Assembly (NCBI GenBank): GCA_045837725.1
Contig: JBEWZL010000304.1
Span: forward strand, 1 to 64,000
Direction of reading: 5' to 3'
Length of the DNA stretch: 64,000 nucleotides
Source: Vermamoeba vermiformis
Lineage: Eukaryota > Tubulinea > Echinamoebida
The position numbers were made by a program, and so were the translations under genes. This document shows, piece by piece, positions 34,547 through 46,693 of this stretch (its first letter is position 1; each line of letters opens with the position of its first letter). Below the pieces are notes generated by a model, which was not told where the DNA came from, ran no database searches, and saw only the letters and a list, made by a program, of their open reading frames with translations.

Positions 34547-35967
34547 ACCTTTTTAACGGCGGATGCGGGTGTAGTTGTAGTCTTGGGCTAAATATAGATA
34601 TTAGTACTTTGTAATTAGGAGGTATTTTCTGTATACCTTAGTAACAGATGTCTTCGCTGTCGCTGCAGTAGTTGGTTTTACCGCGGTAGTAGCAGGTTTT
34701 GTTGCGGTGGTCTTGGCTGAAGCTGGCTTTGCTGTTGTAGATGTGGTCGGTTTTGTCGCAGGGACTTTAGATGAAGTTGTGGTTGTTGTAGTTGGCTTCG
34801 TGGCCGTCGTAGTGGCGGGCTTTTTAACCGCAGAAGTGGTGGTCGGCTTAACAGTAGTTGTGGCGGGTTTGACTGTAGTGGATGTGGGTTTTGTCGAGAT
34901 AGTGGCAGGCTTAGTAACGGATGTAGCAGTGCTATCAGTCTTATTTGTATTGGAAGCCGTGGTTGACGTCGATGTGGCAGTGGTTGTGGCTGCAGGTTTC
35001 TTTACTGCAGCGGGTTTCGTGGTCGTTGTGACTGCTGGTTTAGGCGATGTTGTCACGGGCTTGGTGGCAGTCGTAGTGGGCTTAGAAGTCGGTGATGTTT
35101 TGACAGTTGTAGTAGTTGGCTTTAACGTTGTTGAGGTGGGTTTTGGCGATACTTTAGTGGCAGTAGTAGTGCTTGTGGGAGATGGTTTTGGTGTCGTTGT
35201 CGTCGATGTCTTGACCGGTGATTTTGTGGCTGTCGTGGTTGTGGTTGGTTTCTTTGGAGGAGAAGTTGAAGGCTTGTGCGTAGGGCTAGTTTTAGTTGTT
35301 GTAACATTAAGTCTTGGCGACTTTTTGTCTTCGCTGCTGTGATCGCTTTTGGAGTCATCATGTTTCACCACGTTCGTATTATTATCCTCCTTTGAATCGT
35401 GGCTTTTATCCGCAGTCGTGCTAGTGGTCGCAGGCTTCTTAGCGGTGGTTGCCGTGGTCGTTGGTTTCTTGACAGCGGGTGACACTTTTATCGCTGGTTT
35501 GACACTCGGTGACACGCGTGTTGGTGTCGTAGATTTTCCACTGGCCAGAGTTGGTGTCTTCGGCGTTGTAGCGGGCGACGCTCGTCTGAAATTTCCGTTT
35601 GTTAGTCATATTATTAATACCTAAGAAAGAAAACCTACTTCCCAGGGCTGGTCTTTGGCGGAGTTGGAGGCCACGCGGGCAAGTCAGGCTTAGGACTTGA
35701 AGTTGGTGTAGTTGTTTTAGAGGTCTTAGGTGTGCTCGTCTTTGGACCAGGCGAACTCAACGGAGATTTGTGGATCTTCAAGCTGCCCGCTGTTGTTGCA
35801 GCTGTTTTAGCGCTGGATCCGGTTGGCTTTGTCGTGGTAATTTTAGGAGGGGTGTTATTATTATCATTATTGCTATTTATCTTCTTATCCTTAGTCGCGT
35901 TGTCCGTATGATTATTGCTTGTTTCTTGCTTCTGCGTGTCTTCGTCGGCTTCCGAGTGATCGTCCAT
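34528..35967 (-). CDS. Low-complexity Thr/Lys/Pro-rich protein
   Basis: About 460 residues in three exons. It starts MDDHSEADEDTQKQETSN and soon becomes a long run of Thr, Lys, Pro, Ala and Ser with motifs such as KPTTTTVK and ATKPATT. There is no signal peptide. It is likely disordered; the Thr/Ser content would suit phosphorylation. Without a further splice it ends at a TAA at 34528-34530 after SAVKKVISAIP. With a splice at 34546 it would run on into the SH3 gene in frame. The intron at 35585-35637 has a clear donor and acceptor. Confidence 0.65.
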
Positions 35968-36418
35968 TTTAATTAATTCAAAATTAATTGCTAAAGCACC
36001 TAAATAATTAAAATGACGATATTAGGCCGCTTTCTGATTTAACGTAACAAATTGAGATAATTATTAACTGATTAAATTAAATTATCGTTGGTATCGAGAA
36101 GTTTCATCTTAATTCGTCAGAAACCAAATTAATCAAATAAAAAATGTTAAAATTAATGCATTAACGCGAAACAGCATTAATTGCTGGATGCAGATTGAAT
36201 GGATCACTGACCTGCAATATGTAATCAATCGAATGGCTCGAAGTTTGTAACGTGAATATGCACTACCTTACAGTATTGTGCTTATATTCAGCTTGGTGGA
36301 CAAAAACACTGAGTTTTCTCTGTTCAACGTCTGCGCGCGTTTTTTAAAATATCTCAACGTATCTCCGATCTATTACTTTATTTACAAATTCAATACCACA
36401 ACAAAAGCAAACACTATT
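35968..36418. other. Intergenic, no gene recognised
   Basis: About 450 AT-rich bases between the start of the Thr-rich gene and the end of the F-box gene, both on the minus strand. It presumably holds the promoter of the former. No RNA gene or repeat is visible. Confidence 0.4.
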
Positions 36419-37021
36419 TTATCGCCACTTAGGACCGCCATTCGGATTATGCCTCTTCTTGCGACGCAGTTCCAAATCTGCCGCGTGCTGCTCTAGTGCT
36501 CGTGTGATTAACGCTGAATTTACTACAGGAGCCGAGGTAGTACGTCTAATATATAGAATTACTATATTGCAAATAATATGGGGTCAGATAGACGTACGCT
36601 GGTCTGGGCGTCAGTCGCGTGAGCCAAATCTGCGCAGCTTGTTCCCTCTGTTCACATTTACGGTACTCTAAAATATATCGTTGTTTATATGTTAATTTTG
36701 CTTGGTTTTGCAATTGTTTTCTTTTTCCTAAATCCATCCAAAATTAGTTCGCTATTTCTCACCAACATTTAATATCAATATCAATATGTTTACTTGCTAA
36801 TGATATTTACCCTTCTTCATTGCAATTTTTTTATTTCCGTAAGTCTTCAAAAAAGCAGATTTCCAAGCCTCATTGTCGCAGCTGATCGCGTACCACAAAA
36901 TACACGTCTCAGAGACACTTAACAAATCTTCGCCAGCCAAATATGAAAAGCAACGCACGAGGACTTCATCAGGTAAGTCGTTTACGTAGATGTCAAAAGA
37001 CGATGTTCTGTTGTCCTCCAT
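36419..37021 (-). CDS. Small F-box protein
   Basis: About 150 residues in three exons (37021-36818, 36738-36603 and 36547-36419, approximate). The N-terminus is an F-box (LPDEVLVRCFSYLAGEDLL, then W at the expected helix), which binds Skp1 in SCF ubiquitin ligases. The rest is a basic, probably helical tail (KRKQLQNQAKLTYKQRYILE ... RKKRHNPNGGPKWR) without a known substrate domain. The last intron (about 56 bases, donor GTACGT) was chosen because the C-terminal exon then reads cleanly to a stop; without it the frame also stops soon after. The substrate is unknown. Confidence 0.7.
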
Positions 37022-37279
37022 CTTTTTCTGTTCGCTCAAATAATGAAGCAAACTTGCATTGAGGTTAAGTAGTTAAGCTACATTTACTAAGATGGCACTT
37101 TCATACTAAACAAGGTTGTTGTATGGATCCGCGCCATTTCAATAAACCTGTACAGCAATGCTATCGTCAAAATTCTCTTTAATTTTAGCAATAGTATTAC
37201 GGGTACGAGAGTGCACGTGGTCACTAAGCAGAAAGAAAAGATTATGAGTATTTATTGTACAGCTGATCTGCGAGGTTAA

Positions 37280-40200
37280 TTACAAACAATAGAAGTACAG
37301 CGCGAGTGATAGAACAACGAGTTGTAGTGCGGAATGAGTAGCACGTGATCCACTCGCTGCAGAGTGAGGCGTAGCTGTTTCTGCTTGAGGTGTGTTGCCG
37401 GCCTGAACAGGGGCGTTGCTCACAGGAACAGGAACGGGCGAAGCAATAGGCTCAGGTACGTTGTTGATTGGTGGATTTACTGTTACTGGCGCGCTGACTG
37501 GTGCACTGACTGGCGCACTGACTGGCGGAGTGACCGGTGTTTCATGAACGGGCGTATTAACTGGAGCAGCAACAGGTACCGCGATTGGAGTAGGGATAGG
37601 TGCGGGTAGCGTGCCTGTAATTGTCATCGTTAGACTTGCCATATTAGGAAATCACGTGACCATGGAAGACTTACTGCAGATATGTTGCGAGCAATAGCCC
37701 GAAGAACAATCGTTCGAGAGGAGGCAAGATTTGTTGAGCGCACACTTCGCGCAACTGCCACCACAGTCAGTGTCGGTCTCGTCTTGATTCAGAATGCCGT
37801 CGTTGCAGGTCGCGGGGGTGAGCACTAATAATAACAGCATTAGGACTTGTTGAAGTCAAAGCAAGTTGTCGTTACTTACCGCAAATACCTTGCGTGCAAT
37901 TGTCTGAAGCGCAGTCAGAATTGATGAGGCACTTCAAATTTAAAGCGCAAGGACTGCATGAGCCACCACAATCTTGATCTGTTTCATCACCATTCTTAAT
38001 TTGGTCATCGCATGCTGGGGCGACTGGAATAAAATTTGAAGGTCAGATCCGAATCTGGTTTTCAATTTTGAGACAAGACTTACCACACAATCCGTTCAAA
38101 CAATGCAAGCTAGTACAATCTTCATTGATGTTGCATGTTTTGTCTACTGGGCAAGGTTGGCAGTCAGATCCACCGCAGTCCACGGCAGTTTCAAATCCGT
38201 TTTGAATGGCGTCGTCGCACGTTGAGTTAGCTGCATAATTGGCTTAATATACGAATAAATTGATGTAAAAGTACATACCACACTTATAATCAACGCAATT
38301 AAGACTAAGACAATCTGAGTTTTTGTCGCAAGTTAATCCAGCGTCACATCCGGTACATGAACCGCCGCAATCAGTGTCGGTTTCGTTGCCATTGTGAATT
38401 CCATCAGTACAAGTAGGAGCCACTGTAATAATTAATTAGTATCTTATAGATCATGAAAAATTAATGCACGTACGGCAAGTGAAGAACACGCAGTTAAGGC
38501 TCTGACAATCATTGCCGTTGAAGCATCGACTGCCCGATGGACAAGCATTGCACGTGGGACCTCCGCAATCAGTACTAGTCTCTTGGCCGTTCTTCACATT
38601 ATCGGTACAAGTCGGGGTTTCTAGGAAAAAAAATTAGATCCACTTCAAAGCTCAAAAGTGCTGGATCTACTTACGACAAGTATCGTTAATGCATATACCA
38701 CTAGTACAATCACTAGCTAACAAACAGTTCTTTCCGTTACCGCAAGGTGAACAGCCAAGAGCACCACCGCAGTCCACATCCGTCTCAGCACCGTTCATAA
38801 TTCGATCATTGCAAGTAGGCATTACTATAAGAGTCATTAATAATCATATCCATAGCAAAGTATGAATGTCGTTCTTACTGCATTTTCCTTCTGCGCAACT
38901 CAAGCTCGAACAATCTGAATTGCTCAAGCATTTTTGTCCTTGCGAGCACGTGGGACAATTAGGACCTCCACAGTCATAATCGGTCTCGCCTTGGTTAATG
39001 ATACTGTCATCACACGTAGGTGATTCTACATTGAAATTAATAAATGAATTAAAATTATTTTCGGTACTTACGACAGATGCCGTTGAGGCAATTATTGCTC
39101 GTGCAACCCGAACTATCGAGGCACTTTCCTCCAGGAGCACATCCACCGCAAACAAGACCGCCACAATCGACATCGACTTCGTCTTGATTTTGGATCTGGT
39201 CGTCGCATGTCGGTGCCACTAAGTGCAATCAATTACGCTACTGTATCATCGTATTGTAGTCTTGGTATACTCACGACAAGTGGTTCCATTGCAGTGAAGA
39301 CTCGTGCAATCATTATTGACCAAACACATTTGATCGTCAAGGCAGTTTGCAGTACAATTAGTGCCACCACAATCAACGTCAGTCTCGTCTTGATTGCGAA
39401 TGCCATCAGAGCACGTGGCCTCAACTAACATCCAAGCATTAGATTCGGAGAGATAGGCGTTGTTGTGAAGTTTTACGTACCGCAAACGAGGTTGTCGCAA
39501 TGCAAGCTGACACAATCGCTGTTGACTTTGCAGCTTGAGTTATCGCTACACTTGTCGCAGTTATTGCCTCCACAGTCCTTAGAGGTCTCATTGCCGTTCA
39601 AAATGTTGTCACTACATGTCGGTGCTTGACACACTTCATTGACGCAGTTTTTGCTCGTGCAGTCAGCATCAAGTTTGCACCCGAGACCTGGATCACAAGC
39701 AGAGCAAGGACCACCACAATCAATGTCAGTCTCGCCTTGGTTCTTAATGGAGTCCGAGCACGTGGCCTTAACTAAGATCCGAGCATTAGATCTGAGATGC
39801 AATGACTTGTAACTGAGTTTTACGTACCGCAAATGAGGTTGTCGCAATGCAAGCTGACACAATCACTGTTGATTTTGCAGGTTGAGTCATCATTGCATTG
39901 ACCGCAATCGTTGCCTCCACAGTCCTTAGAGGTCTCATTGCCGTTCAGAATGTTGTCCGAACATGTCGGTGCTTGGCAGACTTCATTGACGCAGTTTTTG
40001 CTCGTGCAGTCCGCATCAACTTTGCACCCGAAACCTGGATTACAAGCAGAGCAGGGACCACCACAGTCAACGTCAGTCTCGGCTTGGTTCTTAATCGAAT
40101 CTGAGCACGTGGCAGCGACTATAAGAAAAGGTTAATTGACCCGAAAGGCGTCACCTGTCAGTATTTTAGCGTACCGCAAATGTAGCTAGTACAGTTAAGA

Positions 40201-43200
40201 CTGGCACAGTCTGCGTTGACCAAACAAGCCTTCGTGTCGGGACATGATTGGCACGTGGAACCACCGCAATCAGTGTCGGTCTCATCTTGATTTTTAATGG
40301 AGTCGATGCAAGTGGGAGCGGCTTAAATTTGTATTAATACTTAAATTGAAGGGTAAATTGGAATGGCTTACCGCACAAATTGTTGACGCAATGAAGACTA
40401 GTGCAATCTGAATTGGCCAAACATTTTTTGGAGTCTTCACACTTAGCGCAATTTCCACCGCAATCAACGTCCGTTTCTTCGTTGTTTTGAATTGTGTCGT
40501 TACAGGTTGCAGCCACTTGCAGAAGCGTCAATAAGTAATTTCTTGTAAGTATTTTTACATACCACAAGTCAATGCCGAGCAGTGCAAACTAACACAGTCG
40601 CTATTGACAGAGCAACTCTTGGTGTCATCACATTTCTTATCGCAAATTCCACCGCAATCAGTGTCGGTTTCGTTCTGATTTTTGATACTGTCGAAGCAAG
40701 TAGCAGCGACTTAATTATGCTTTAGTATTATGCTTCACGATGGTCATTGGTACTTACCGCACACTTCGGCGGCACAATGAAGACTAATGCAGTCTGAGTC
40801 AACTTTGCAAGCATTATTGTCCTCACACTTGTTGCATGAACCACCGCAGTCAGTGGCTGTTTCATCGCCGTTCAGAATTTGGTCATCGCATGCAGGGGCG
40901 ACTATAATATGCTATGATTAGCATCAAGCTCAATGAGGCGTCAAGTAGTTGTATACTTACCACAGAAGGTACCATTGCAATGCAAACTGGTGCAGTCCGC
41001 GTTTGCTTTGCAAGTTTTGTTATCGGAACAAGGGGAGCAAGTACCTCCACAATCGGTATCGGTTTCATTGCCGTTCTTTATCGTATCGTTGCATGTTGGT
41101 AATGCTATTCACGAGGTTAGCATCACTACTCACAGATCCCCAATGCAGAAACTTCAAAACTTACCGCACTTTAATCCAAAACAGTGCAAGCTTGTGCAAT
41201 CGGTGTCTACTTGACAGGATTGATCAAAGCCACACGGATCACAAACTCCACCGCAATCAGTGTCAGTTTCATTTTGGTTGTGGATCCCGTCTGAGCACGT
41301 AGCAGTTACTAATAACAATCATTAGGCCATTGTTTAGAGATTAAATAAATACGTGTCACTTACTGCAAGTAGTGTCACAATGGAGACTAATGCAGTCTGA
41401 GTCAACTTTGCAAGTGTTGCCATCATCACACTTGCTGCACGAGCCACCGCAGTCAGTGGCCGTTTCATCGCCGTTCATAATTTGGTCGTCGCACGCAGGA
41501 GCGACTACATTAATAGTACATCAGTAATTTGGTTTAGAAGTCTCTGCTAATGAGTGTAGACTTACCGCAAGTACCGCTGTCACAATGCAAGCTGGTGCAA
41601 TCTTCGTTGACTTTGCACACTTTATTATCAGCGCAAGCTGAGCAAGTGCCTCCACAGTCAATGTCTGTCTCGTTGCCGTTCTTTATCGTGTCGTTGCAAG
41701 TCGGTAGAGCTTAAAAAAATAGTTAGATCTGGTCACCGAGGTCTGCTCGAATAAACTTACCACACTTTAATCCAAAACAGTGCAAGCTTGTGCAATCGGT
41801 GTCTACTTGGCAGGATTGATTGAATCCACATGGATCACAAACTCCACCGCAATCAGTATCGGTTTCATTTTGGTTGTGGATCCCGTCTGAGCACGTGGCA
41901 GGAACTGATATCAAGTCGTTAGTATTGTAGCCTTAGAATATTCACAACATTGTACTTACTGCAAGTAGAGTCACAATGAAGACTAATGCAATCTGAGTTC
42001 ACTTTACAGGCATTGTTGTCCTCACACTTGTTGCACGAGCCACCGCAGTCAGTGGCTGTTTCATCGCCGTTCAGAATTTGGTCATCGCATGCAGGGGCGA
42101 CTATAATATGATATGATTAGCATCAAGGTAGTGAGGCGTCAAGTAGTAGTTGTATACTTACCACAGAAGGTACCATTGCAATGCAAACTAGTGCAGTCTT
42201 CGTTGATCTTGCAAGCTTTTTCGTCGGCACAAGGGGAGCAAGTACCTCCGCAGTCAGTGTCGGTCTCGTTACCGTTCTTAATCGTATCGTCACAGGTTGG
42301 TAAAGCTACAAGAAGGCTTAGGACAGGTGTTGGAAGATCCACTCCAAAAATACTTACCGCACTTCAGGCTAACGCAATGCAAGCTCGTGCAATCAATATC
42401 AACATCGCAACTCTGATTATATCCGCATGGATCACAAACTCCACCGCAATCAATGTCGGTTTCGTTTTGGTTACGGATCGAATCCGAACATGTTGCGGGG
42501 ACTAAGTTTTTAAAGTTAGCCTCTTAAGAAAAAAAAACATCACACAAGCACGCTACTTACCACAGAAGGTACCATTACAATGCAAGCTCAGGCAGTCATC
42601 GTCGACAAGACAAGAAATTTCATCGCCACACTTGGGACACGAAGAGGTAACTCCACCGCAGTCCACGCCAGTTTCATCTTGGTTTTTGATGCCGTCAGTG
42701 CACGATTGAGCAACTAAATATACGTGAGTATGAAATAAGATTTAAAGAGTCTTCCTTACTGCAAATTCCACTGGTGCAAATGTTGGATTGACAGTCTTCG
42801 TTGACGTTGCATTGAAGGTCATTAGCGCACTTGTACAGCGCATTGCAGTTGTCTCCTCCGCAGTTCAAATCAGTCTCGCCCCAGTTCTTGATGCCGTCAA
42901 GACACGGAGATTCTAAAAAAGGAAATTGAGTCACATGGCTAGCAGATTGGACATGTCTAAGTTGACTTACCGCACGTGTTCGTGGTTGAGGAGCAGTAGT
43001 TTTGCAAGCAATCCAAGTTGTTTGAGCAAGTCTTGCCGCTAGGACATTGAGCGCAAAAGGGTCCACCACAGTCGATGTCAGTCTCTCCAATCTCTGTGGA
43101 TAACAATCCATCGCTGCAAAGGGTAGTCGGACTCATTGTAATGCCAAGGAAAAATGTCTGGAGCGGGGATTCGTCGACCAAAGTGGCATCTTCGGTAAGG

Positions 43201-44345
43201 TCTATGAACCTAATGATCTTTCCTGTCGAAGTGCCTACAAGCAAAATGGTATCGCCATTGGAGTCAGTGTAGCCAAAAATACTGATCGGGCTCAGAACAT
43301 CAGCAGATCCGGATGAGACCCACGAATCTCCAGACTTGACAAATTTCTGGAGCTTTCCCAAGCTTTTAGATACGACGTATAATGTATCAAATCCAACGAT
43401 ATTGTTCGTAGCATCGAGAATGGCAAAGTCAAAAAAGGAAGATCCAACCGCATTCAAAGACTGCGAGCTGGATACTTGAATGACGTGCGTGTTGTTGCCG
43501 ACGTATAGCTCGTTGTTGAATATTTTGACAGTAAGAATGTTGTTGGAGGTGGCTACAACGCTGGCGATACCCGAGTCCAACGATTTCTGAACCACTTTTT
43601 GTGTTCCAGATGTCCACGTTTCATTTCCACTTGAAACGGCAGCGCTGACAAAACTATTACTATCAAAGGTATTGACCCATAAAATGCTCTGGGTAATAGC
43701 TCCAGTATTGTCGATGAAGGCTGAGAGGCGAGCCTCGGATGTCGACGGCGCAACTGGATCAGAATAGCAAGCCAATCCTAACGTAGTTCTGTCGGGAGAT
43801 ATTGCGAGCTTTCCTTCTATCATGCTTCCTGTAAGCGTGCATTTAGGGCTATCGCTGGTTGACCTGGATGTACTAATTAATACCGTAAAGATTCCAAAAT
43901 TGGAACTATTGAATCATGAACAATATTTAAAGTACTAATAATGTATTAGAGAGCAAGTATTGCGTGGCAATCAAAGCAAATAGTCCCGTATTCAATCACC
44001 TGTCACCAACGCTTTTCATTAAATAGAAGGAAATAGCGCGAATTGAATTCCATTAATATCACTTACGTAGGAAGGTCTATTTGTTGCAACTTTGTGCCAT
44101 TTAGCGCATATTCTACCAAAGAAACTGATTTTTCGAGCGGGCCTGCATAGTTGTTATTAATCTTGAATACAAACATGCAAGATATTAACGTAATATTATA
44201 AACTAATAAAATTAAGCTACTCACTGGACGTTCCGTCTATTTTCGTTACAATAAAACTTCCAGGCTGAAACGCCGCGCAGTAAACAGATCTAACGCAACA
44301 GCTAATCAGAATAGCTGCCAGTAGTATTGTGATTATACTACGCAT
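37280..44345 (-). CDS. GPI-type surface protein with 28 DCGG Cys-rich modules
   Basis: About 1,800 residues. The signal peptide (MRSIITILLAAILISCCVRS) leads into a region of about 400 residues (44240-43140) read as beta-propeller-like, ending TFFLGITMSPT. Then come 28 modules of about 48 residues with the pattern C-x-D-x-I-x-N-x-x-E-T-D-x-D-C-G-G ... C-x-x-C ... C ... D-C-x-S-x-x-C ... C. Almost every module is one exon with phase-1 borders; two exons (39480-39770 and 39840-40118) hold two modules each. A Pro/Val-rich stalk (PVSAPVSAPVSAPV) follows, then a terminal hydrophobic segment (HSALQLVVLSLALYFYCL) with nothing after it, as in GPI-anchored proteins. A spaced-out adhesive or receptor role is inferred. 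It is divergent from the SDR gene. Confidence 0.88.
39480..40118 (-). repeat. Duplicated two-module exon
   Basis: Two exons, each coding for a KATCSDSIKN-type module fused to an APTCSDNILN-type module, lie about 360 bases apart and are nearly identical, including parts of the flanking intron. This is a recent tandem duplication inside the DCGG gene. Confidence 0.85.
40758..42502 (-). repeat. Three-module higher-order repeat inside the DCGG gene
   Basis: Three successive blocks (about 40758-41306, 41362-41905 and 41958-42502) each hold the same three module types in the same order, opening APACDDQI, LPTCNDTI and ATCSDGI. The period is about 600 bases. Introns between them are also alike: those near 40905-40960 and 42103-42160 share long stretches. 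Confidence 0.9.
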
Positions 44346-44780
44346 GGCGTTGTATTGAGTGCAATAGTTAATAATGGCAGCTATTCCAGCGTAACCTGCC
44401 AAAACAGAATTGGGACGTGAAGCTGTCATAAAATGGCATGCTCGTCACATTAGATTCACGCTCGGTACCATCCAGGCACGATACTAACGCATGCTTAATT
44501 CTTTGATCAATGAATGATGGTGAGAAAAGAAGCGAGTTAGATCCGGACCTGAAATTTTGAACGACAGATCTGTCAGTTACAACGGAGGCATCGAATCGTT
44601 TGCATGAGTGCCAATATATTTTCTTGCAGCGTATATTTGTTGCAATTTTGATTATCATTTTCTTCTCGCGCGAATTTGGTGTAATCTCCGAACTGCGAGC
44701 TACATTTGGCGGCGGTTTTTGTGTTTTCTTTCATGTCAACCGTTTGTATTATATAGCACTGTATATTTGTAATTATATCA
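44346..44780. promoter_or_regulatory. Divergent intergenic region
   Basis: These 435 bases lie between the start codons of the DCGG gene (minus) and the SDR gene (plus). A longer minus-strand frame runs on upstream of the chosen DCGG start, but starting at 44345 gives a clean signal peptide. No other element is visible. Confidence 0.45.
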
Positions 44781-46343
44781 ATGAAGAGACCTAGCGTGGT
44801 GTTCTACGCTTGTTTAGTAGGTTTGTTGTACCTCTCCAATCTGCTTCTCGCCAGCATCTGGGTCTTGGGACTTGCTACATTATTGGCTTATCTAGTACGA
44901 AGGTAATTAAAATTACGGAAATGCATTTGAAGTTGAAATTCAGACTTGATCCGCGTTGCATTTCCCGATTCATTGGATAATAAATAAAAAATTAGTAAGT
45001 CGATAATTTATTCGTAATAATCAAGGATAATCTTATTTTGAATATTGCTGCCCCTGTAACTAATTTTGTTGCTCCAGATTCGTTTTTGAAACTCACCTGC
45101 AGCTGCCTGTACCTCAAAATGGGGCTGTTCTTATTACAGGCACTTCAACAGGCATTGGAAAAGAACTATCTTTTCATTTCGCGAAGCGAGGATTCCTTGT
45201 AAGTTTGCCTTATGTTCTTCATTTTGCGTTCGATCTAAAAAATTGGTACAGGTATTTGCTACAGTTCGAAAGACCGAGGACGCTGAGAGATTGCATCGTG
45301 AGTGTCCTGAAAACAAGCATCTCCTCAAAACTGTGATCATGGGTACGCATCCACGTCGATCACAAAAATACTTTCCTTTTTTAGAATTGACCCTTTCTAT
45401 GCAGATACTACAAATGACGATCACGTGCGCGATGCCGTAGAAATTGTACGAACTGAACTCAAGCAATCGAACAAACAGTTATTTTGCCTGATCTGCAACG
45501 CAGGTGTTGCTGAAACGTACCCGATCGAGACAACCACAAGATACGCTTTTGACAAAATGTTCGGAGGTACAACATATCATGTTAAGATACATTAATCTAA
45601 CGTATCCAGCGAATGTTTATGGCACGATTTCGACAGTTCGTGGATTCGCTCCGTTGTTACGCGAGTTCACTGGTGAAGGCTCTCCTCGCATACTGTACGC
45701 CCTAATTTATCATTACTCCCATAGACTAATGATACGTAGTATTACATCGAGCTTGGCAGGCTTCTTCGCAACACAAGGACTTGGAATGTATTGCGCTTCA
45801 AAGCACGTAAGTCTGATATTATTTTTGGTCAATGATACGTCGGTAGTAACTCTGCAATAGGCTCTAGAGGCGATAGGCGATGCCCTTAGAATCGAGTTAA
45901 GATTTTGGAACATTAAAGTATCTGTTATCGAGCCTGGAACGTTCGAAAGTCCGATGATCCACGACATCCAAAACGAGTCAAAATATGAATTGGAACAATA
46001 TACGCCGATGATTAAGAACTTCAACGCTGCATTCGGACGTGCGTATATTAACTATTAGTCCTAATAACTCATCGCTAAACATGAACAGTGCTTTTCAAGT
46101 ATTTTGGTATCAAAAAGTTGGATACGTTGGTCGAAGCGATAGAAAGAGTGGTGCTTGCGAAGTATCCTCCTGCACGCAGAGCTGTTGGTGCGTAGTTTTA
46201 GTGTAGATAGGGTTCAGTATTTATGTAACTTTTTGTTCTTTGTAGGTTACGACACGGGCCTACTGTTCTTCGCTAATTGTTTGCCTGATTCAGTGATAAA
46301 CTTGTGTGCAACCTTAGCTGAGAAATTTGGCCAAATGCTATAA
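44781..46343 (+). CDS. Membrane-anchored short-chain dehydrogenase (SDR)
   Basis: About 350 residues in eight or so exons. An N-terminal hydrophobic segment (VVFYACLVGLLYLSNLLLAS) precedes a classical SDR fold: cofactor motif ITGTSTGIGKEL, the NAG motif in ICNAGVAE, the catalytic Ser in ITSSLAGF and Y-x-x-x-K in YCASKHA, then a PG motif (IEPGTFESPM). The layout resembles the retinol or hydroxysteroid dehydrogenase branch (RDH/HSD), which uses NAD(P) on lipids at the ER membrane; the substrate is unknown. The frame through the introns at 45564-45613, 45690-45733 and 46039-46090 was checked and all join. It is followed by 350 bases before the next gene. Confidence 0.87.
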
Positions 46344-46693
46344 TTTGGTGCCCTATTTGCTCAGTTGGAAGAAGATTTTGATGGCCCAACAGTTTACATT
46401 ATGCGATTATACTAAATAATCAGTTACTTAGGTCCTGCTGCATTTGTTTTTTTGTATCTATAAGATAAGAAATGACTCGATTTTTGTCACGCAGTCAGAA
46501 TAGAATCAGAACGCCAAATATTACTACGATTACGCTAAATACCTTACCTGCATCCGAACGTACTCTGAAATTTCTTCGTGACGATTGGTCACTTCGGTCG
46601 TTTCGTTAAAATACACGAACGATTTTTATTAAAAAGGCACAACTTTGGTGTTTCATTCACCGTTTTGTACACAACCGTTCATAACATTAAATT
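46344..46693. other. Intergenic, no gene recognised
   Basis: About 350 AT-rich bases between two plus-strand genes. It probably holds the SDR 3' end and the promoter of the F-box gene. Nothing else is visible. Confidence 0.4.

Noticed and set aside
34707-35342. Long Val-rich plus-strand frame
   Set aside because: It is antisense to the Thr/Lys/Pro-rich coding region, where ACA/ACC codons read backwards give Val and Gly.
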